Below are positions 37,143-46,654 of a stretch of DNA of 64,000 nucleotides, piece by piece. Origin of the DNA: Mesorhizobium sp. WSM4904. Lineage in GTDB: Bacteria; Pseudomonadota; Alphaproteobacteria; Rhizobiales; Rhizobiaceae. The DNA lies in contig NZ_CP121354.1 of the NCBI RefSeq assembly GCF_029674545.1, positions 2,799,001-2,863,000 of the forward strand, in the 5' to 3' direction. Each line of letters opens with the position of its first letter. The first letter of the stretch is position 1. The translations under genes and the position numbers were made by a program. The notes beneath the pieces are model-generated. The model made no database searches, was not told the origin of the DNA, and worked only from the letters and a program-made list of their open reading frames with translations.

Positions 37143-37985
37143 TTAGCGTTTGCCGCCGGCGCGGATGGCGCGGGACGAGAACCAGACGTCGCCGAAGACG
37201 GCAGTGGCGGTGCGGTCGGGCGCCTTGTCTTCACTCAGCCAAATCGAGCGCGTGCGCGCGGCGCGCTCGCGGGTCGGCACTTTTGCCCCTGGTCCGGCGA
37301 CCCAGGCGCCGACGCAGGGGATGAACCAGGAGCCCATGAACGGCTGGCAGGCAAAGCCTCTCTCCATGCGCGTGACGATCACCGCCAAGCCGATGCGCTC
37401 GGCGGGACGCCAGGGGAAGATCATGCGGCCGCCGGGTTTGAGCACCCTCAACCATGCCGCCGGAGGGGCGGCGACACCGGCATTGACATAGATGATGTCG
37501 GACGGCGGTAGCAGGCTGGTGACCGCGTTGCCGTGGATGACTTTCACATTGCCGTAAGCTGCAAGATTCTGGCTTGCTCGCTCCGCGAGATCGGCCTCGA
37601 GCTCGAAGGCGGTGACGCTGCCGCCAGGCTCGACCAGCTTCGCCAGCAGCGCGGTGTAGTAGCCGGTGCCGGCGCCGATATGGGTGACGGCTTCGCCGGG
37701 CCTCGGTTCGACCTTGCCGATCCACATGGCGTGCAGAACCGGCTCGCCGTTGTTGATGCCCTTGCCGGCATCGAGCACCACAAGCACGTTCTGGTAGATG
37801 TAGCTTGGATCGGCGGTCGGCGTTTTGAACGCGCCGTCGCCGGCAAAGATGGTCCACGGTCCAGGCCCGAGAAAGGCCTCGCGCGGCACCGAGGCGAACA
37901 CCTCCTCGATGCGGGGATCGGCGGAGCGCGCATGCGCGGCCATCAGCTTGGCGTAGAATTTTCGGGCGTCGTCCGATCCGGTCAT
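37143..37985 (-). CDS. PCMT-like SAM-dependent methyltransferase
   Basis: The 280-residue protein shows features of protein-L-isoaspartate methyltransferase: VPREAFLGPGPW, the SAM loop VTHIGAGTGYYTALLAKLV (motif I), VTAFELEADLAERASQNLAAYGNVKVIHGN and LKPGGRMIFPW. The C-terminal third (with GSWFIPCVGAW) differs from E. coli Pcm, so it may act on another substrate. Family members repair isoaspartyl residues in damaged proteins. It is flanked by mntH and the DHFR-like gene, all on the minus strand but not tightly spaced. Confidence 0.8.
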   Translation of the reverse strand: MTGSDDARKFYAKLMAAHARSADPRIEEVFASVPREAFLGPGPWTIFAGDGAFKTPTADPSYIYQNVLVVLDAGKGINNGEPVLHAMWIGKVEPRPGEAVTHIGAGTGYYTALLAKLVEPGGSVTAFELEADLAERASQNLAAYGNVKVIHGNAVTSLLPPSDIIYVNAGVAAPPAAWLRVLKPGGRMIFPWRPAERIGLAVIVTRMERGFACQPFMGSWFIPCVGAWVAGPGAKVPTRERAARTRSIWLSEDKAPDRTATAVFGDVWFSSRAIRAGGKR

Positions 37986-38030
37986 GCTTCCAGAAGTTAG
38001 CGCGGCCGGCTCGGATGTCGCGGTTCCATC

Positions 38031-39389
38031 TCAGCCGGCGATGGTGTCGTAAAGCAGCTTGAAGTTGAGCGCCAGGATGATTGCAGCGACCACCCAGGCG
38101 AGCGCTGCGACGCTGCGCGGGATGGCGAAATTGCCCATTTTCTTCTTGTCCGACACGAACTGTACCAAAGGCACCACGGCGAAGGGCAACTGCATCGACA
38201 GGATGACCTGGCTGAAGACCAGGAGCTGGGCCGTGCCCTTCTCGCCGTAGAGCGCGGTCACGATCACGACGGGGACGATGGCGGCGCCGCGCGTCAACAA
38301 GCGACGCGCCCACTGCGGGATGCGCAGGCGCAGGAAGCCTTCCATGACGATCTGGCCCGCGAGCGTCGCGGTGACCGTCGAGTTGAGGCCGGAGGCGAGC
38401 AGCGCGACGGCGAACAGGATCGAGGCGATGCTCAAGCCCAGCAATGGCGACAGGAGCTCGAAGGCCTGGCCGATCTCGGCGACATCCTGGTGGCCGGTGC
38501 CGTGGAAAGCCACGGCCGCAACGATCAGGATGGAGGCGTTGACGAACAGCGCCAGGATCAGCGCGATGGTCGAATCCGTGGTCGCCCACTTGATGGCGTC
38601 GCGCTTGCCCGCGTCGGTGCGGTCATAGGCTCGGGTCTGCACGATCGAAGAGTGCAGGTAGAGATTGTGTGGCATCACCGTGGCGCCGATGATGCCGATT
38701 GCGATGTAGAGCATCGCCGGGTTGGTGACGATCTCGGACGACGGCACGAACATCGAATGCAGGATGGTGCCGGCAGGCGGCGCGGCGACGAAGATCTGAA
38801 CGGCGAAGCAGCCGAAGATGACGATCAGCAGCGCGACGACGAAAGCCTCGAGATAACGGAAGCCCCTGTTCATCAGCAGCAGCACGAGGAAGGCGTCGAG
38901 CGCGGTGATGAGGGCGCCGCCGATCAGCGGGATGCCGAACAGCAGCTGCAGCGCGATTGCCGTGCCGATCACCTCGGCCAGATCGCAAGCGATGATCGCC
39001 AGCTCGCAGGCGACCCAGAGCAGGAAATTGACCGGGCGCGGATAATAGGCGCGGCAGGCCTGCGCGAGGTCGCGGCCGGTGGCGATGCCGAGGCGGGCGG
39101 CCAAGGCCTGCAAAAGGATCGCCATCAGGTTCGACAGCATGATGACGAACAGCAGCGTGTAGCCGAACTGGGCACCGCCGGCGAGATCGGTCGCCCAGTT
39201 GCCGGGGTCCATATAGCCGACCGACACCATGTAGCCCGGGCCCATGAAGGCGAACAGGCGACGAAGCCACATGCCGGTCCGCGGCACCGCGATCGTGGCA
39301 TTGACCTCGCGCAGGCTGGGCTGCTCGTCGTTAGGCCTGTCGAAACGCCATGCGGAACGGGATACTGCTGCTACTTCGGCGTCGGACAT
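38031..39389 (-). CDS. mntH: Nramp divalent metal (manganese) transporter
   Basis: The 452-residue membrane protein has eleven or so helices and the Nramp metal-site motifs: DPGNWATD in TM1 ([11 protein letters not shown]) and [13 protein letters not shown] in TM6. It imports Mn(II), and Fe(II) less well, with protons. It is divergent from a DtxR-type MntR gene, and a MntR-like box lies between, so Mn-dependent repression is expected. In rhizobia Mur also controls mntH; no other regulator is visible here. Confidence 0.95.
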   Translation of the reverse strand: MSDAEVAAVSRSAWRFDRPNDEQPSLREVNATIAVPRTGMWLRRLFAFMGPGYMVSVGYMDPGNWATDLAGGAQFGYTLLFVIMLSNLMAILLQALAARLGIATGRDLAQACRAYYPRPVNFLLWVACELAIIACDLAEVIGTAIALQLLFGIPLIGGALITALDAFLVLLLMNRGFRYLEAFVVALLIVIFGCFAVQIFVAAPPAGTILHSMFVPSSEIVTNPAMLYIAIGIIGATVMPHNLYLHSSIVQTRAYDRTDAGKRDAIKWATTDSTIALILALFVNASILIVAAVAFHGTGHQDVAEIGQAFELLSPLLGLSIASILFAVALLASGLNSTVTATLAGQIVMEGFLRLRIPQWARRLLTRGAAIVPVVIVTALYGEKGTAQLLVFSQVILSMQLPFAVVPLVQFVSDKKKMGNFAIPRSVAALAWVVAAIILALNFKLLYDTIAG

Positions 39390-39440
39390 GAGGATTCCAT
39401 TGGAACGGATCGATCGTGCCCCTTATCTACGCCATGGCTC

Positions 39441-39464
39441 AACATTATGCAATAGGCTATATTT
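39441..39464. promoter_or_regulatory. MntR-box candidate upstream of mntH
   Basis: The stretch AACATTATGC-AATAGG-CTATATTT resembles the E. coli MntR box (AAACATAGC...GCTATGTTT), an imperfect inverted repeat 52 bp upstream of the mntH start. Further TGCAT-type repeats (39480-39515) lie between it and mntR. Confidence 0.5.
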
Positions 39465-39597
39465 CATTGTTTGTGCTTTTGCATGCCGAGGGCCGGTTGC
39501 ATGTGAGCGGAAATGCAAATAAACGGCCGGACCACCTGGGTTCGTGTTATGTATGCGATCCCGATTCAGGCTTCGGCCAGCCAGGAAGGAGCGCGTG

Positions 39598-40053
39598 TTG
39601 GCGCTGAGGAACAGACCGGTTCGACGCGAAAAGCCGCTTCCCGATGCCGAGATCCACTCGGAAGGATTCCGGCAGACGCGCGAAGCGCGCCGCAGCGCGC
39701 TCGTCGAGGACTATGTCGAGCTGATCGCCGACCTTATCGAGGACGGCAACGAGGCCCGTCAGGTCGACATCGCCGCCAGGCTTGGCGTCGCCCAGCCGAC
39801 GGTCGCGAAGATGCTGACCAGGCTCTGTGCCGACGGGCTGGTCTCCAGAAAGCCTTACCGGGGGGTGTTCCTGACCGAGACCGGCCGGAAAGTCGCCGAA
39901 GAGAGCCGTATCCGCCACCAGACGGTGGAAGCCTTCCTGCGCTCGCTGGGCGTCAGCGCCGAAACGGCGCGCATCGATGCCGAGGGCATCGAGCATCATG
40001 TCAGCGCCGAGACGCTGGAAGCGTTTCGCAGGGCGATGACTGCCGCCCGCTGA
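39598..40053 (+). CDS. mntR: Manganese-responsive regulator, DtxR/MntR family
   Basis: From TTG 39598 (151 residues; AAGGAGCGCG upstream) or GTG one codon earlier, the protein has a DtxR-type winged [41 protein letters not shown] and [32 protein letters not shown] metal-sensing/dimer region follows ([17 protein letters not shown], with the E-x2-EHH pattern of MntR). An ATG 18 codons upstream lacks a ribosome-binding site. It likely binds Mn and represses divergent mntH. Confidence 0.9.
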   Translation: MALRNRPVRREKPLPDAEIHSEGFRQTREARRSALVEDYVELIADLIEDGNEARQVDIAARLGVAQPTVAKMLTRLCADGLVSRKPYRGVFLTETGRKVAEESRIRHQTVEAFLRSLGVSAETARIDAEGIEHHVSAETLEAFRRAMTAAR

Positions 40054-40210
40054 GCCCGGTGCCCGGAGACACGGATCGGTTGCGGAGCGCGACGGTGCAG
40101 CGCCGCCAGCGCGAAAAATGCTGTGACTTGGATTATGCGTTGCGATAATTGTCAGTGGGGGCGGTCGGCGGACCAATCCTTCCAGGACATCTGCATTGCG
40201 AGGAGTTGCC

Positions 40211-41143
40211 ATGCTTTGGAGAGGCCGTCGTCAGAGCGACAATATCGAGGACGAGCGCAGCGATAGTGGCGGCGGACTCGGTGGCGGATTGGGTGGCAGC
40301 CCGGGTCAGTTCCGCATTCCGATCGGCGGCCGCGCCGGCGGCGGTTCCAGCATCATCCTGGTCATCCTCGTCGTTCTCGCCGGATGGTATTTCGGCTTCG
40401 ATCCATCGCAGATTCTGGGTGACGGCAGCGGCGGCCTCGGGCCGGGCGGTGGTGGCCAGATCACCGACAACAGCGGCGCGCAGGACAGCACCGGGGCGCC
40501 TGCTTCCGACGAGATGAAGCAGTTCGTGGCGACCGTGCTTGCCGAGACCGAGGACACCTGGACCGGCATCTTCAAGGCCAATGGTCTCACCTATGAGGAT
40601 CCCAAGCTGGTGCTGTTCAGCGGCCAGATCCGCTCGGCCTGCGGCTTTGCCTCGTCCGCGGCGGGGCCGTTCTATTGTCCGGGCGACCACAAGGTCTATC
40701 TCGACATGACTTTCTTCCAGCAGCTCGACCAGCAGTTCGGCGCTTCGGGCGAGTTCGCGCGGGCCTACGTGATCGCGCATGAGGTCGGCCACCATGTGCA
40801 GAACCTCACCGGCATCATGCAGAAGTTCAACCAGATGCGGCAGAGCATGGGCGAGGCGGAGGCTAATCAGATGTCGGTGCGGGTCGAGCTTCAGGCCGAC
40901 TGCTTCGCCGGTGTCTGGGCGCACTACACCGCGCAGAAGGGCATCTTGGAACAAGGCGACATGGAAAGCGCGCTGAATGCCGCCAAGCAGATCGGCGACG
41001 ACACGCTGCAGAAGAAGATGCAGGGCTATGTCGTTCCGGAAAGCTTCAACCACGGCACTTCCGCGCAGCGGCAGACCTGGCTGGCGCGCGGCTACAAGAG
41101 CGGCAAGCTTTCGGACTGCGATACATTCAACAATCCGGTCTGA
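40211..41143 (+). CDS. Neutral zinc metallopeptidase (YpfJ family)
   Basis: The 310-residue protein has a Gly-rich cytoplasmic N-terminus, one transmembrane helix (about 48-63) and a C-terminal catalytic domain. The zinc motif HEVGHH is at 190-195, with RVELQADCFAGVWAH providing the third ligand region. The ATG at 40211 follows GAGGAGTTGCC; a TTG five codons earlier is inside that ribosome-binding site. Such proteins are periplasm-facing proteases of unclear target. Confidence 0.92.
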   Translation: MLWRGRRQSDNIEDERSDSGGGLGGGLGGSPGQFRIPIGGRAGGGSSIILVILVVLAGWYFGFDPSQILGDGSGGLGPGGGGQITDNSGAQDSTGAPASDEMKQFVATVLAETEDTWTGIFKANGLTYEDPKLVLFSGQIRSACGFASSAAGPFYCPGDHKVYLDMTFFQQLDQQFGASGEFARAYVIAHEVGHHVQNLTGIMQKFNQMRQSMGEAEANQMSVRVELQADCFAGVWAHYTAQKGILEQGDMESALNAAKQIGDDTLQKKMQGYVVPESFNHGTSAQRQTWLARGYKSGKLSDCDTFNNPV

Positions 41144-41270
41144 ACCGGCGGTTTAGCGCCGCGCTCCTTCAGCGGCGCCGCCGGCAACGATGTCAGGATG
41201 AGGCAGTTGCCGCCGTTCGCTTATTGTTCCGGGCGGCAAGCTCGCCTATAAGGTGCCTCCCGCCTGTACC

Positions 41271-41372
41271 CTAAAGCGCGGCGCGCTGAACGGAGCCAGG
41301 CGACGCGCTTTAGGTTTTTGAATTTGCGCATGCCTTCATCCCGAAACCGGTTTCGACTTTCGGGAGACATGC
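41271..41372. repeat. Rhizobial intergenic element with hairpin
   Basis: CTAAAGCGCG (41271-41280) pairs with CGCGCTTTAG (41304-41313). This is followed by GTTTTTGAATTTGCGCATGC and TCCCGAAACCGG...TTTCGGGAGACATGC. The two-part block is a recurrent Mesorhizobium/Rhizobium intergenic repeat. Here it ends directly before the translation signals of the MFS gene; the hairpin plus T-run could stop the upstream metallopeptidase transcript. Confidence 0.7.
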
Positions 41373-41399
41373 TTTGGGCGGCCGAGGAGCTTGACCATC

Positions 41400-42668
41400 A
41401 TGATCGACCCCAAGACCGCCAAGCGGGGCCTTGCGCTCGTTTTCACCACGCTTTTGCTCGACATCATCGGCTTCGGCATCATCATGCCGGTACTGCCGGC
41501 CTATCTGCAGGAACTCAGCGGTGTCGGCGTCAGCGAGGCGGCGATCGAGGGCGGCTGGCTGTTCTTCGTCTATGCGGCGATGCAGTTCTTCTTCGCGCCG
41601 GTCATCGGCGGCTTGAGCGACCGTTTCGGCCGGCGGCCGATCCTGCTCGCCTCGGTGCTCACCTTTTCCATCGACAACCTGATCTGCGCCATCGCCTGGT
41701 CCTTCCCGATGCTGTTCATCGGCCGCGTGCTCGCCGGCATCTCCGGCGCCAGCTACTCGACGACATCGGCCTTCATCGCCGACATTTCGAACGACGAGAA
41801 CAGGGCCAAGAATTTCGGCCTGCTCGGCATCGCCTTCGGCGTCGGCTTCGTCATCGGCCCGGTGCTCGGCGGACTGCTCGGCACGTTCGGGCCGCGCGTG
41901 CCGTTCTATTTCGCTGCCGGGCTCGCCTTCGTGAACTTCCTGATCGCGATGTTCCTGCTGCCGGAGACGCTCGACGAGCAGCATCGCCGCCGCTTCGAGT
42001 GGAAACGCGCCAATCCGGTCGGCACGCTCATCCAGATGCGCAATTATCAGGGCATCGGCTGGATCGGGCTCGTCTTCTTCCTGATGACGCTCGGCCACAT
42101 GATGTATCCGGCGGTCTGGTCCTTCGTCTCCAGCTATCGCTACGGCTGGAACCAGCAGCAGATCGGCTTCTCGCTCGGTGCCTTCGGCCTGTGCGGCGCG
42201 ATCGTCATGGCGACCGTGCTGCCGCGCGTCATCCCCAAGCTCGGCGAATGGAAGACGGCGACGATCGGCCTCACCTTCACCGCGCTCAGCGCCTTCGGCT
42301 ATGCGTTCGCGACGCAAGGCTGGATGATCTATGCGGTGATCGTCGCCGGCTGCCTGGAGGCGCTTGCCGATCCGCCGCTGAGAAGCCTCGCGGCCGCCAA
42401 GGTGCCGCCCTCGGCGCAAGGTGAGCTGCAGGGCGCGATGACCTCGATCTTCTCGATCACCTCGATCATCACGCCGCTGCTTTATACGGCGATCTTTTCC
42501 TGGTTCACCGGCCCGCGCGCGCCGGTCGAGTTCGGCGGGGCGCCTTATGTGCTCGGTGCGGTTTTCCTCACGCTGGCGGTGGTCGTCTTCGTGACGAAGG
42601 TGGCCAAGCCGACGCCAAAGGAAGTCGAGCGCATGCACGCGCAGGGGGCCGTGACCGACCCCGCTTGA
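41400..42668 (+). CDS. MFS transporter, TetA-like (TCR) DHA1 group
   Basis: The 422-residue twelve-helix protein begins MIDPKTAKRGLALVFTTLLLDIIGFGIIMPVLP. Motif A GGLSDRFGRRPILLAS is strong, and the layout is that of the TetA/TCR drug:H+ antiporters. Whether it confers tetracycline resistance is unknown; many such rhizobial proteins do not. A TTG nine bases earlier lies inside the ribosome-binding region GAGGAG, so ATG 41400 is used. It is convergent with carA, 12 bp apart. Confidence 0.9.
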   Translation: MIDPKTAKRGLALVFTTLLLDIIGFGIIMPVLPAYLQELSGVGVSEAAIEGGWLFFVYAAMQFFFAPVIGGLSDRFGRRPILLASVLTFSIDNLICAIAWSFPMLFIGRVLAGISGASYSTTSAFIADISNDENRAKNFGLLGIAFGVGFVIGPVLGGLLGTFGPRVPFYFAAGLAFVNFLIAMFLLPETLDEQHRRRFEWKRANPVGTLIQMRNYQGIGWIGLVFFLMTLGHMMYPAVWSFVSSYRYGWNQQQIGFSLGAFGLCGAIVMATVLPRVIPKLGEWKTATIGLTFTALSAFGYAFATQGWMIYAVIVAGCLEALADPPLRSLAAAKVPPSAQGELQGAMTSIFSITSIITPLLYTAIFSWFTGPRAPVEFGGAPYVLGAVFLTLAVVVFVTKVAKPTPKEVERMHAQGAVTDPA

Positions 42669-42680
42669 GCCGCGTCGTGG

Positions 42681-43886
42681 TCAGGCGCGCTCGGCCAGCG
42701 ACGGCTCGCCGCGCCGCTCGCGGATGAGGTTGACGAAGCGGCGGAAGAGATAGTGCGAATCCTGCGGGCCGGGCGAGGCCTCGGGATGGTGCTGGACCGA
42801 AAACACCGGCCGGCCGGTCAGCGCGATGCCGCAATTCGAGCCGTCGAAGAGCGAGACATGCGTCTCCTCGACGCCTTCAGGCAGCGAGTCGGCATCGACC
42901 GCGAAACCATGGTTCATCGAGACGATCTCGACCTTGCCGGTCGTGTGGTCCTTGACCGGATGGTTGGCGCCGTGATGGCCCTGGTGCATCTTCTGGGTCC
43001 TGCCGCCGAGCGCCAGCGCCAGCATCTGATGGCCGAGGCAGATGCCGAATACCGGGATGTCGGTCTTCAAGAGGTCCTGGATCACCGGCACGGCATATTC
43101 GCCGGTCGCCTCCGGGTCGCCGGGACCGTTCGAGAGGAAGATGCCGTCCGGCCGCATGGCCAGGATTTCTTCCGCGCCGGTCTTCGCCGGCACGACGGTG
43201 ACCTTGGCGCCGAGGCCAGCGAGCAGGCGCAGGATGTTGCGCTTGACGCCATAGTCGATGGCCACGACATGCATCGACGGCTCGTCCTGCTCGCCAAAAC
43301 CCTTGTTCCAAGCCCAGGGTGTCTCGCGCCAGACCGAGGACTGGCCCGAGGTTACTTCCTTGGCGAGGTCCAGGCCGATCAGTCCCGACCAGGCAGCGGC
43401 ACGCTGCTTGAGATCGTCGAGGTCGAAGACGCCATCGGGCGCGTGGGCGATGACGGCGTTGGGCATGCCCTTCTCACGGATCAGCACGGTGAGCGCACGG
43501 GTATCGATGCCGCAAAGCGCGACGATGCCGCGCCGCTTCAGCCATTGATCGAGATGCCCGGCTGCCCGGTAGCTGGACGGGTCGGTGACATTGGCCTTGA
43601 AGATCGCGCCGACAGCCCCGGCGCGCGCCGCCGGGTTGAGGTCTTCGATATCCTCGGCGTTGGTGCCGACATTGCCGATATGCGGGAAGGTGAAGGTGAC
43701 GATCTGGCCGGCATAGGAGGGATCGGTCAGAATCTCCTCGTAGCCGGTGAGCGCGGTGTTGAAGCACACTTCCGCGACCGCCGATCCTGTGGCACCGACG
43801 CCACGGCCCTCGATCACCGTGCCGTCGGCAAGCACCAGAAGGGCTGTCGGCTTTTCGGTGGCCCAGGGAGCAGTGGTCGTGGCCAT
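42681..43886 (-). CDS. carA: Carbamoyl phosphate synthase small subunit
   Basis: The 401-residue glutaminase subunit supplies ammonia to CarB. The N-terminal domain contains FNTALTGYEEILTDPSYAGQ; the class I glutamine amidotransferase domain has the nucleophile in GICLGHQ (near residue 290) and the His-Glu dyad in HHPEASPGP. The ATG at 43886 follows TAGGAGTGCC; the open frame 20 codons upstream is not used. It is divergent from yqeY (270-bp gap) and lies 13.5 kb from carB. Confidence 0.97.
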   Translation of the reverse strand: MATTTAPWATEKPTALLVLADGTVIEGRGVGATGSAVAEVCFNTALTGYEEILTDPSYAGQIVTFTFPHIGNVGTNAEDIEDLNPAARAGAVGAIFKANVTDPSSYRAAGHLDQWLKRRGIVALCGIDTRALTVLIREKGMPNAVIAHAPDGVFDLDDLKQRAAAWSGLIGLDLAKEVTSGQSSVWRETPWAWNKGFGEQDEPSMHVVAIDYGVKRNILRLLAGLGAKVTVVPAKTGAEEILAMRPDGIFLSNGPGDPEATGEYAVPVIQDLLKTDIPVFGICLGHQMLALALGGRTQKMHQGHHGANHPVKDHTTGKVEIVSMNHGFAVDADSLPEGVEETHVSLFDGSNCGIALTGRPVFSVQHHPEASPGPQDSHYLFRRFVNLIRERRGEPSLAERA

Positions 43887-44102
43887 AGCGGCACTCCTAG
43901 AAGCTGCTTCCAGATCACCCCGTTTGCGGGACGATCCGCGCAGCAAACAACGCGCAGCGCCAAATTCGCGAGCCTGCGCGCAACCAGATTTTCAGTTCAT
44001 GCGAGGCTCAGTACATAGGGGAAGGCGCCAAAGCGGTCAATGACGCTTGCCGCGAACGGAATTGATTTATTTCGCCAAGCAATATCAATAGTTTGCCGGG
44101 AA

Positions 44103-44131
44103 TTGCCTTGGCCCGCCAGCAAAGCTATTGT
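44103..44131 (+). promoter_or_regulatory. Candidate promoter of yqeY
   Basis: TTGCCT (44103-44108) and TATTGT (44126-44131) with 17-bp spacing stand 25 bp before the yqeY start, a plausible housekeeping promoter. No operator was recognised. Confidence 0.4.
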
Positions 44132-44156
44132 CCGCCGCGATCGAAGGAGAAGCACG

Positions 44157-44606
44157 ATGCGCGAGAAAATCGCCGAATCCATGAAGAGCGCGATGAAGGC
44201 GCAGGACAAGCACCGCCTGCCGACGCTCAGGCTGATCCAGGCCGCCATCCATGACCGCGACATCGCCAATCGCGGCGGCGGCAAGCCGGCGGCGAGCGAG
44301 GAGGAGATCCTGCAGATTCTGTCCAAGATGGTGAAGCAGCGAGAGGAATCGGCCAAGGCCTTCGAGGAGGGCAAGCGGCCGGAACTGGCAGCGCAGGAGC
44401 GCGGCGAGATGGAGATCATCCGTGAGTTCCTGCCGGCGCAGCTCGACGACGCGGCTATCCAGGCTGCCGCGCGCGAGGCGATCGCCGCCACAGGCGCTGC
44501 CAGCCAGAAAGACATGGGCAAAGTGATCGGCGCGCTGAAGCAGAAATATGCCGGCCAGATGGACTTCGCCAAGGCAAGCGCCATCGTCAAAGGGCTGCTG
44601 CAGTAG
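44157..44606 (+). CDS. GatB/YqeY domain protein
   Basis: The 149-residue helical protein is a YqeY-type homologue of the GatB tail: MREKIAESMKSAMKAQDKHRLPTLRLIQAAI, ILSKMVKQREESAKAFEEGKRPELAAQE and KDMGKVIGALKQKYAGQMD. Family members bind tRNA-like or amidotransferase partners; the role is not settled. GAAGGAGAAGCACG precedes the ATG. In related genomes this gene is remembered next to dnaG and rpoD, but here 14.4 kb of other genes lies between. Confidence 0.92.
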   Translation: MREKIAESMKSAMKAQDKHRLPTLRLIQAAIHDRDIANRGGGKPAASEEEILQILSKMVKQREESAKAFEEGKRPELAAQERGEMEIIREFLPAQLDDAAIQAAAREAIAATGAASQKDMGKVIGALKQKYAGQMDFAKASAIVKGLLQ

Positions 44607-44747
44607 GCCGACTGCTGCGGCAGGCATTCTTGCCGCTCCTGCGGCGAGGCCCATGTAAGGCTGGGCATCCAAGCCCGGTTCAAGCCCGCGTCGGCGCTTT
44701 CTCCTGACGGGTGCATGCGGCATTTCCTAGCCATGAAGGAGGACACG

Positions 44748-45755
44748 ATGATGAATCTCGCCCGCTATCCTCGTGTTGCGCTCGGCCACCTGCCCACGCC
44801 TCTCGAACGGCTCGAGAACCTGACCAGGGAATTGAACGGCCCGGAGATCTGGATCAAGCGCGATGACTGCACCGGCCTGTCGACCGGCGGCAACAAGACG
44901 CGCAAGCTCGAGTTTCTGATGGCTGAGGCGCTGGCCGAAGGCGCCGACACCGTCATGACGCAGGGCGCTACCCAGTCCAATCATGCGCGGCAGACCGCCG
45001 CTGCCGCCGCCAAGCTCGGCATGGCCTGTCATCTGCTGCTGGAGGACCGAACCGGCAAGACCGATTTCGACTACAACGAAAACGGCAATGTGCTTCTCGA
45101 CCGTCTCCACGGCGCTACTATCGAGCGCTGCCCGGCCAATCCCGACATGAACGGCGAGATGGAAAAGGTCGCTGAAAGGCTGCGCGCCGAAGGCCGCAAG
45201 GTCTACACGATACCCGGCGGCGGGTCGAACCCGACGGGCGCGCTTGGCTATGTGAACGCGGCCATCGAGCTGATCTACCAGGCGAACGCGATCGGCCTCA
45301 AGATCGATCGTGTCGTGCATGCGACCGGCAGCGCCGGAACCCAGGCCGGCCTGGTCACCGGGCTGATCGGCATCAACAGCGGCGTGCCGGTGCTTGGCAT
45401 CGGCGTGCGCGCGCCGAAGGCCAAGCAGGAGGAAAACGTCTTCTCACTCGCGTGCCGGACGGCCGAGAAGCTTGGCCTTGCCGGTAGCGTGAAACGCGAG
45501 GATGTCGTTGCCAACTGCGACTATATCGGCGACGGCTACGGCTTGCCTGCCGCCGATACGATCGCGGCGATCCGCACACTGGCGCGCACCGATGCCATTC
45601 TGCTGGACCCGGTCTACTCCGGAAAGGGCATGGCCGGATTGATCGACCTGGCGGGGAAGGGTTTCTTCAAGAAGGGCGAGACCGTCGTCTTTCTACACAC
45701 CGGCGGCTCGGCCGGGCTGTTCGGTTATCCGACCGATCTCCAGAGCAATTTCTGA
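44748..45755 (+). CDS. D-cysteine desulfhydrase / L-cysteate sulfo-lyase-like PLP enzyme
   Basis: The 335-residue fold-type II PLP enzyme begins [25 protein letters not shown]. The PLP lysine motif is [17 protein letters not shown], and [18 protein letters not shown] contacts the cofactor. Family D-cysteine desulfhydrase, ACC deaminase and L-cysteate sulfo-lyase (CuyA) share this layout and are hard to separate by eye. It would release sulfide or sulfite, pyruvate and ammonia. AAGGAGG precedes two adjacent ATGs. It starts a five- to six-gene run with a racemase and amino-acid importer. Confidence 0.85.
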   Translation: MMNLARYPRVALGHLPTPLERLENLTRELNGPEIWIKRDDCTGLSTGGNKTRKLEFLMAEALAEGADTVMTQGATQSNHARQTAAAAAKLGMACHLLLEDRTGKTDFDYNENGNVLLDRLHGATIERCPANPDMNGEMEKVAERLRAEGRKVYTIPGGGSNPTGALGYVNAAIELIYQANAIGLKIDRVVHATGSAGTQAGLVTGLIGINSGVPVLGIGVRAPKAKQEENVFSLACRTAEKLGLAGSVKREDVVANCDYIGDGYGLPAADTIAAIRTLARTDAILLDPVYSGKGMAGLIDLAGKGFFKKGETVVFLHTGGSAGLFGYPTDLQSNF

Positions 45756-45802
45756 CCAGCAGGTCGTCAGACTCCGAAGGATATTCAGAAGGCCGTATCG
45801 AG

Positions 45803-46523
45803 ATGAGCAGCTACTACCCGCCCGCTCACCCCGTCGTCGGCGTGCTCGGCGGCATGGGGCCGGCGGCCACGATCGAGCTGTTGCGCCGGGTCATGGAGGC
45901 GACGCCCGCCGCGGACGACGCCGACCACATTCATCTTCTGGTCGACCAGAACCCCAAGGTTCCGTCGCGCATCGATGCCCTGATCAACGGCACCGGGCCG
46001 AGCCCGCTCGACGAACTGGTGCGCATGGCAAAGGGACTGGAAGGCGCAGGCGCCACGATGCTCGCCATCGCCTGCAATACCGCCCATAGCTATGCCGCCG
46101 ACATCGCCTCGGCGGTCCGCATACCGCTCCTCGACATGGTCACGCTTACCGCCGGGGCGGTCGCGCGCCGGCCGCTCAGCCGGCGACGCATCGGCATGCT
46201 CGCCTCCACCGCGGTGCCTGCAATTGGGACTCTACGAAAGAGCGTTCGAAGCGTTCGGCATCGAAACCCGGTATCCAGACGATCAGGCGGAAATCATGGC
46301 CATCATCAAGGCGGTCAAGAAGGAAGGCGCGACGGCCGGATTGCGCAGCCGGTTCAATGTCGTCGCGCGCCGACTGATTGCCGGCGATGTCGATTTCCTG
46401 GTGATCGCATGCACCGAACTTTCGCTCCTCGTCGATGGCCTCGATGCCGACCTGGCGAAAATCGACGCCCTCGACGTGCTGGTTGCTACGATCGTCGAAC
46501 GCACACTGCCTCATGGCCGGTGA
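45803..46523 (+). pseudogene. Aspartate/glutamate racemase-like gene with frameshift
   Basis: The first part reads MSSYYPPAHPVVGVLGGMGPAATIELL and contains the first catalytic cysteine (LAIACNTAHSYAADI). After IGMLASTAV near 46216 the reading frame must shift to continue LGLYERAFEAFGIETRYPD and reach the second catalytic cysteine (VIACTELSLLVDGL), ending at 46523. One extra C at about 46217-46218 would restore the frame. Both halves are well conserved, so it is either a sequencing error or a very recent mutation. Intact, it would racemise a two-carboxylate or cysteate-like amino acid. Confidence 0.85.
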
Positions 46524-46654
46524 GGGCCCAAGGACCCCGCCGGTCCCACTCGTTTCATTGACCTTGCGCAACCGCGCTCTAGCTTCGACGCTACCGGCTT
46601 TTGTCATGACCGCCGGTGAGGCGGGCTGACGCGCATTATCCGGGAGTGGAGCGA

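Noticed and set aside
46092..46523. Second half of the racemase as an independent gene
   Set aside because: Its first 40 codons are out-of-frame sequence of the racemase; only the part after the frameshift is family-like.
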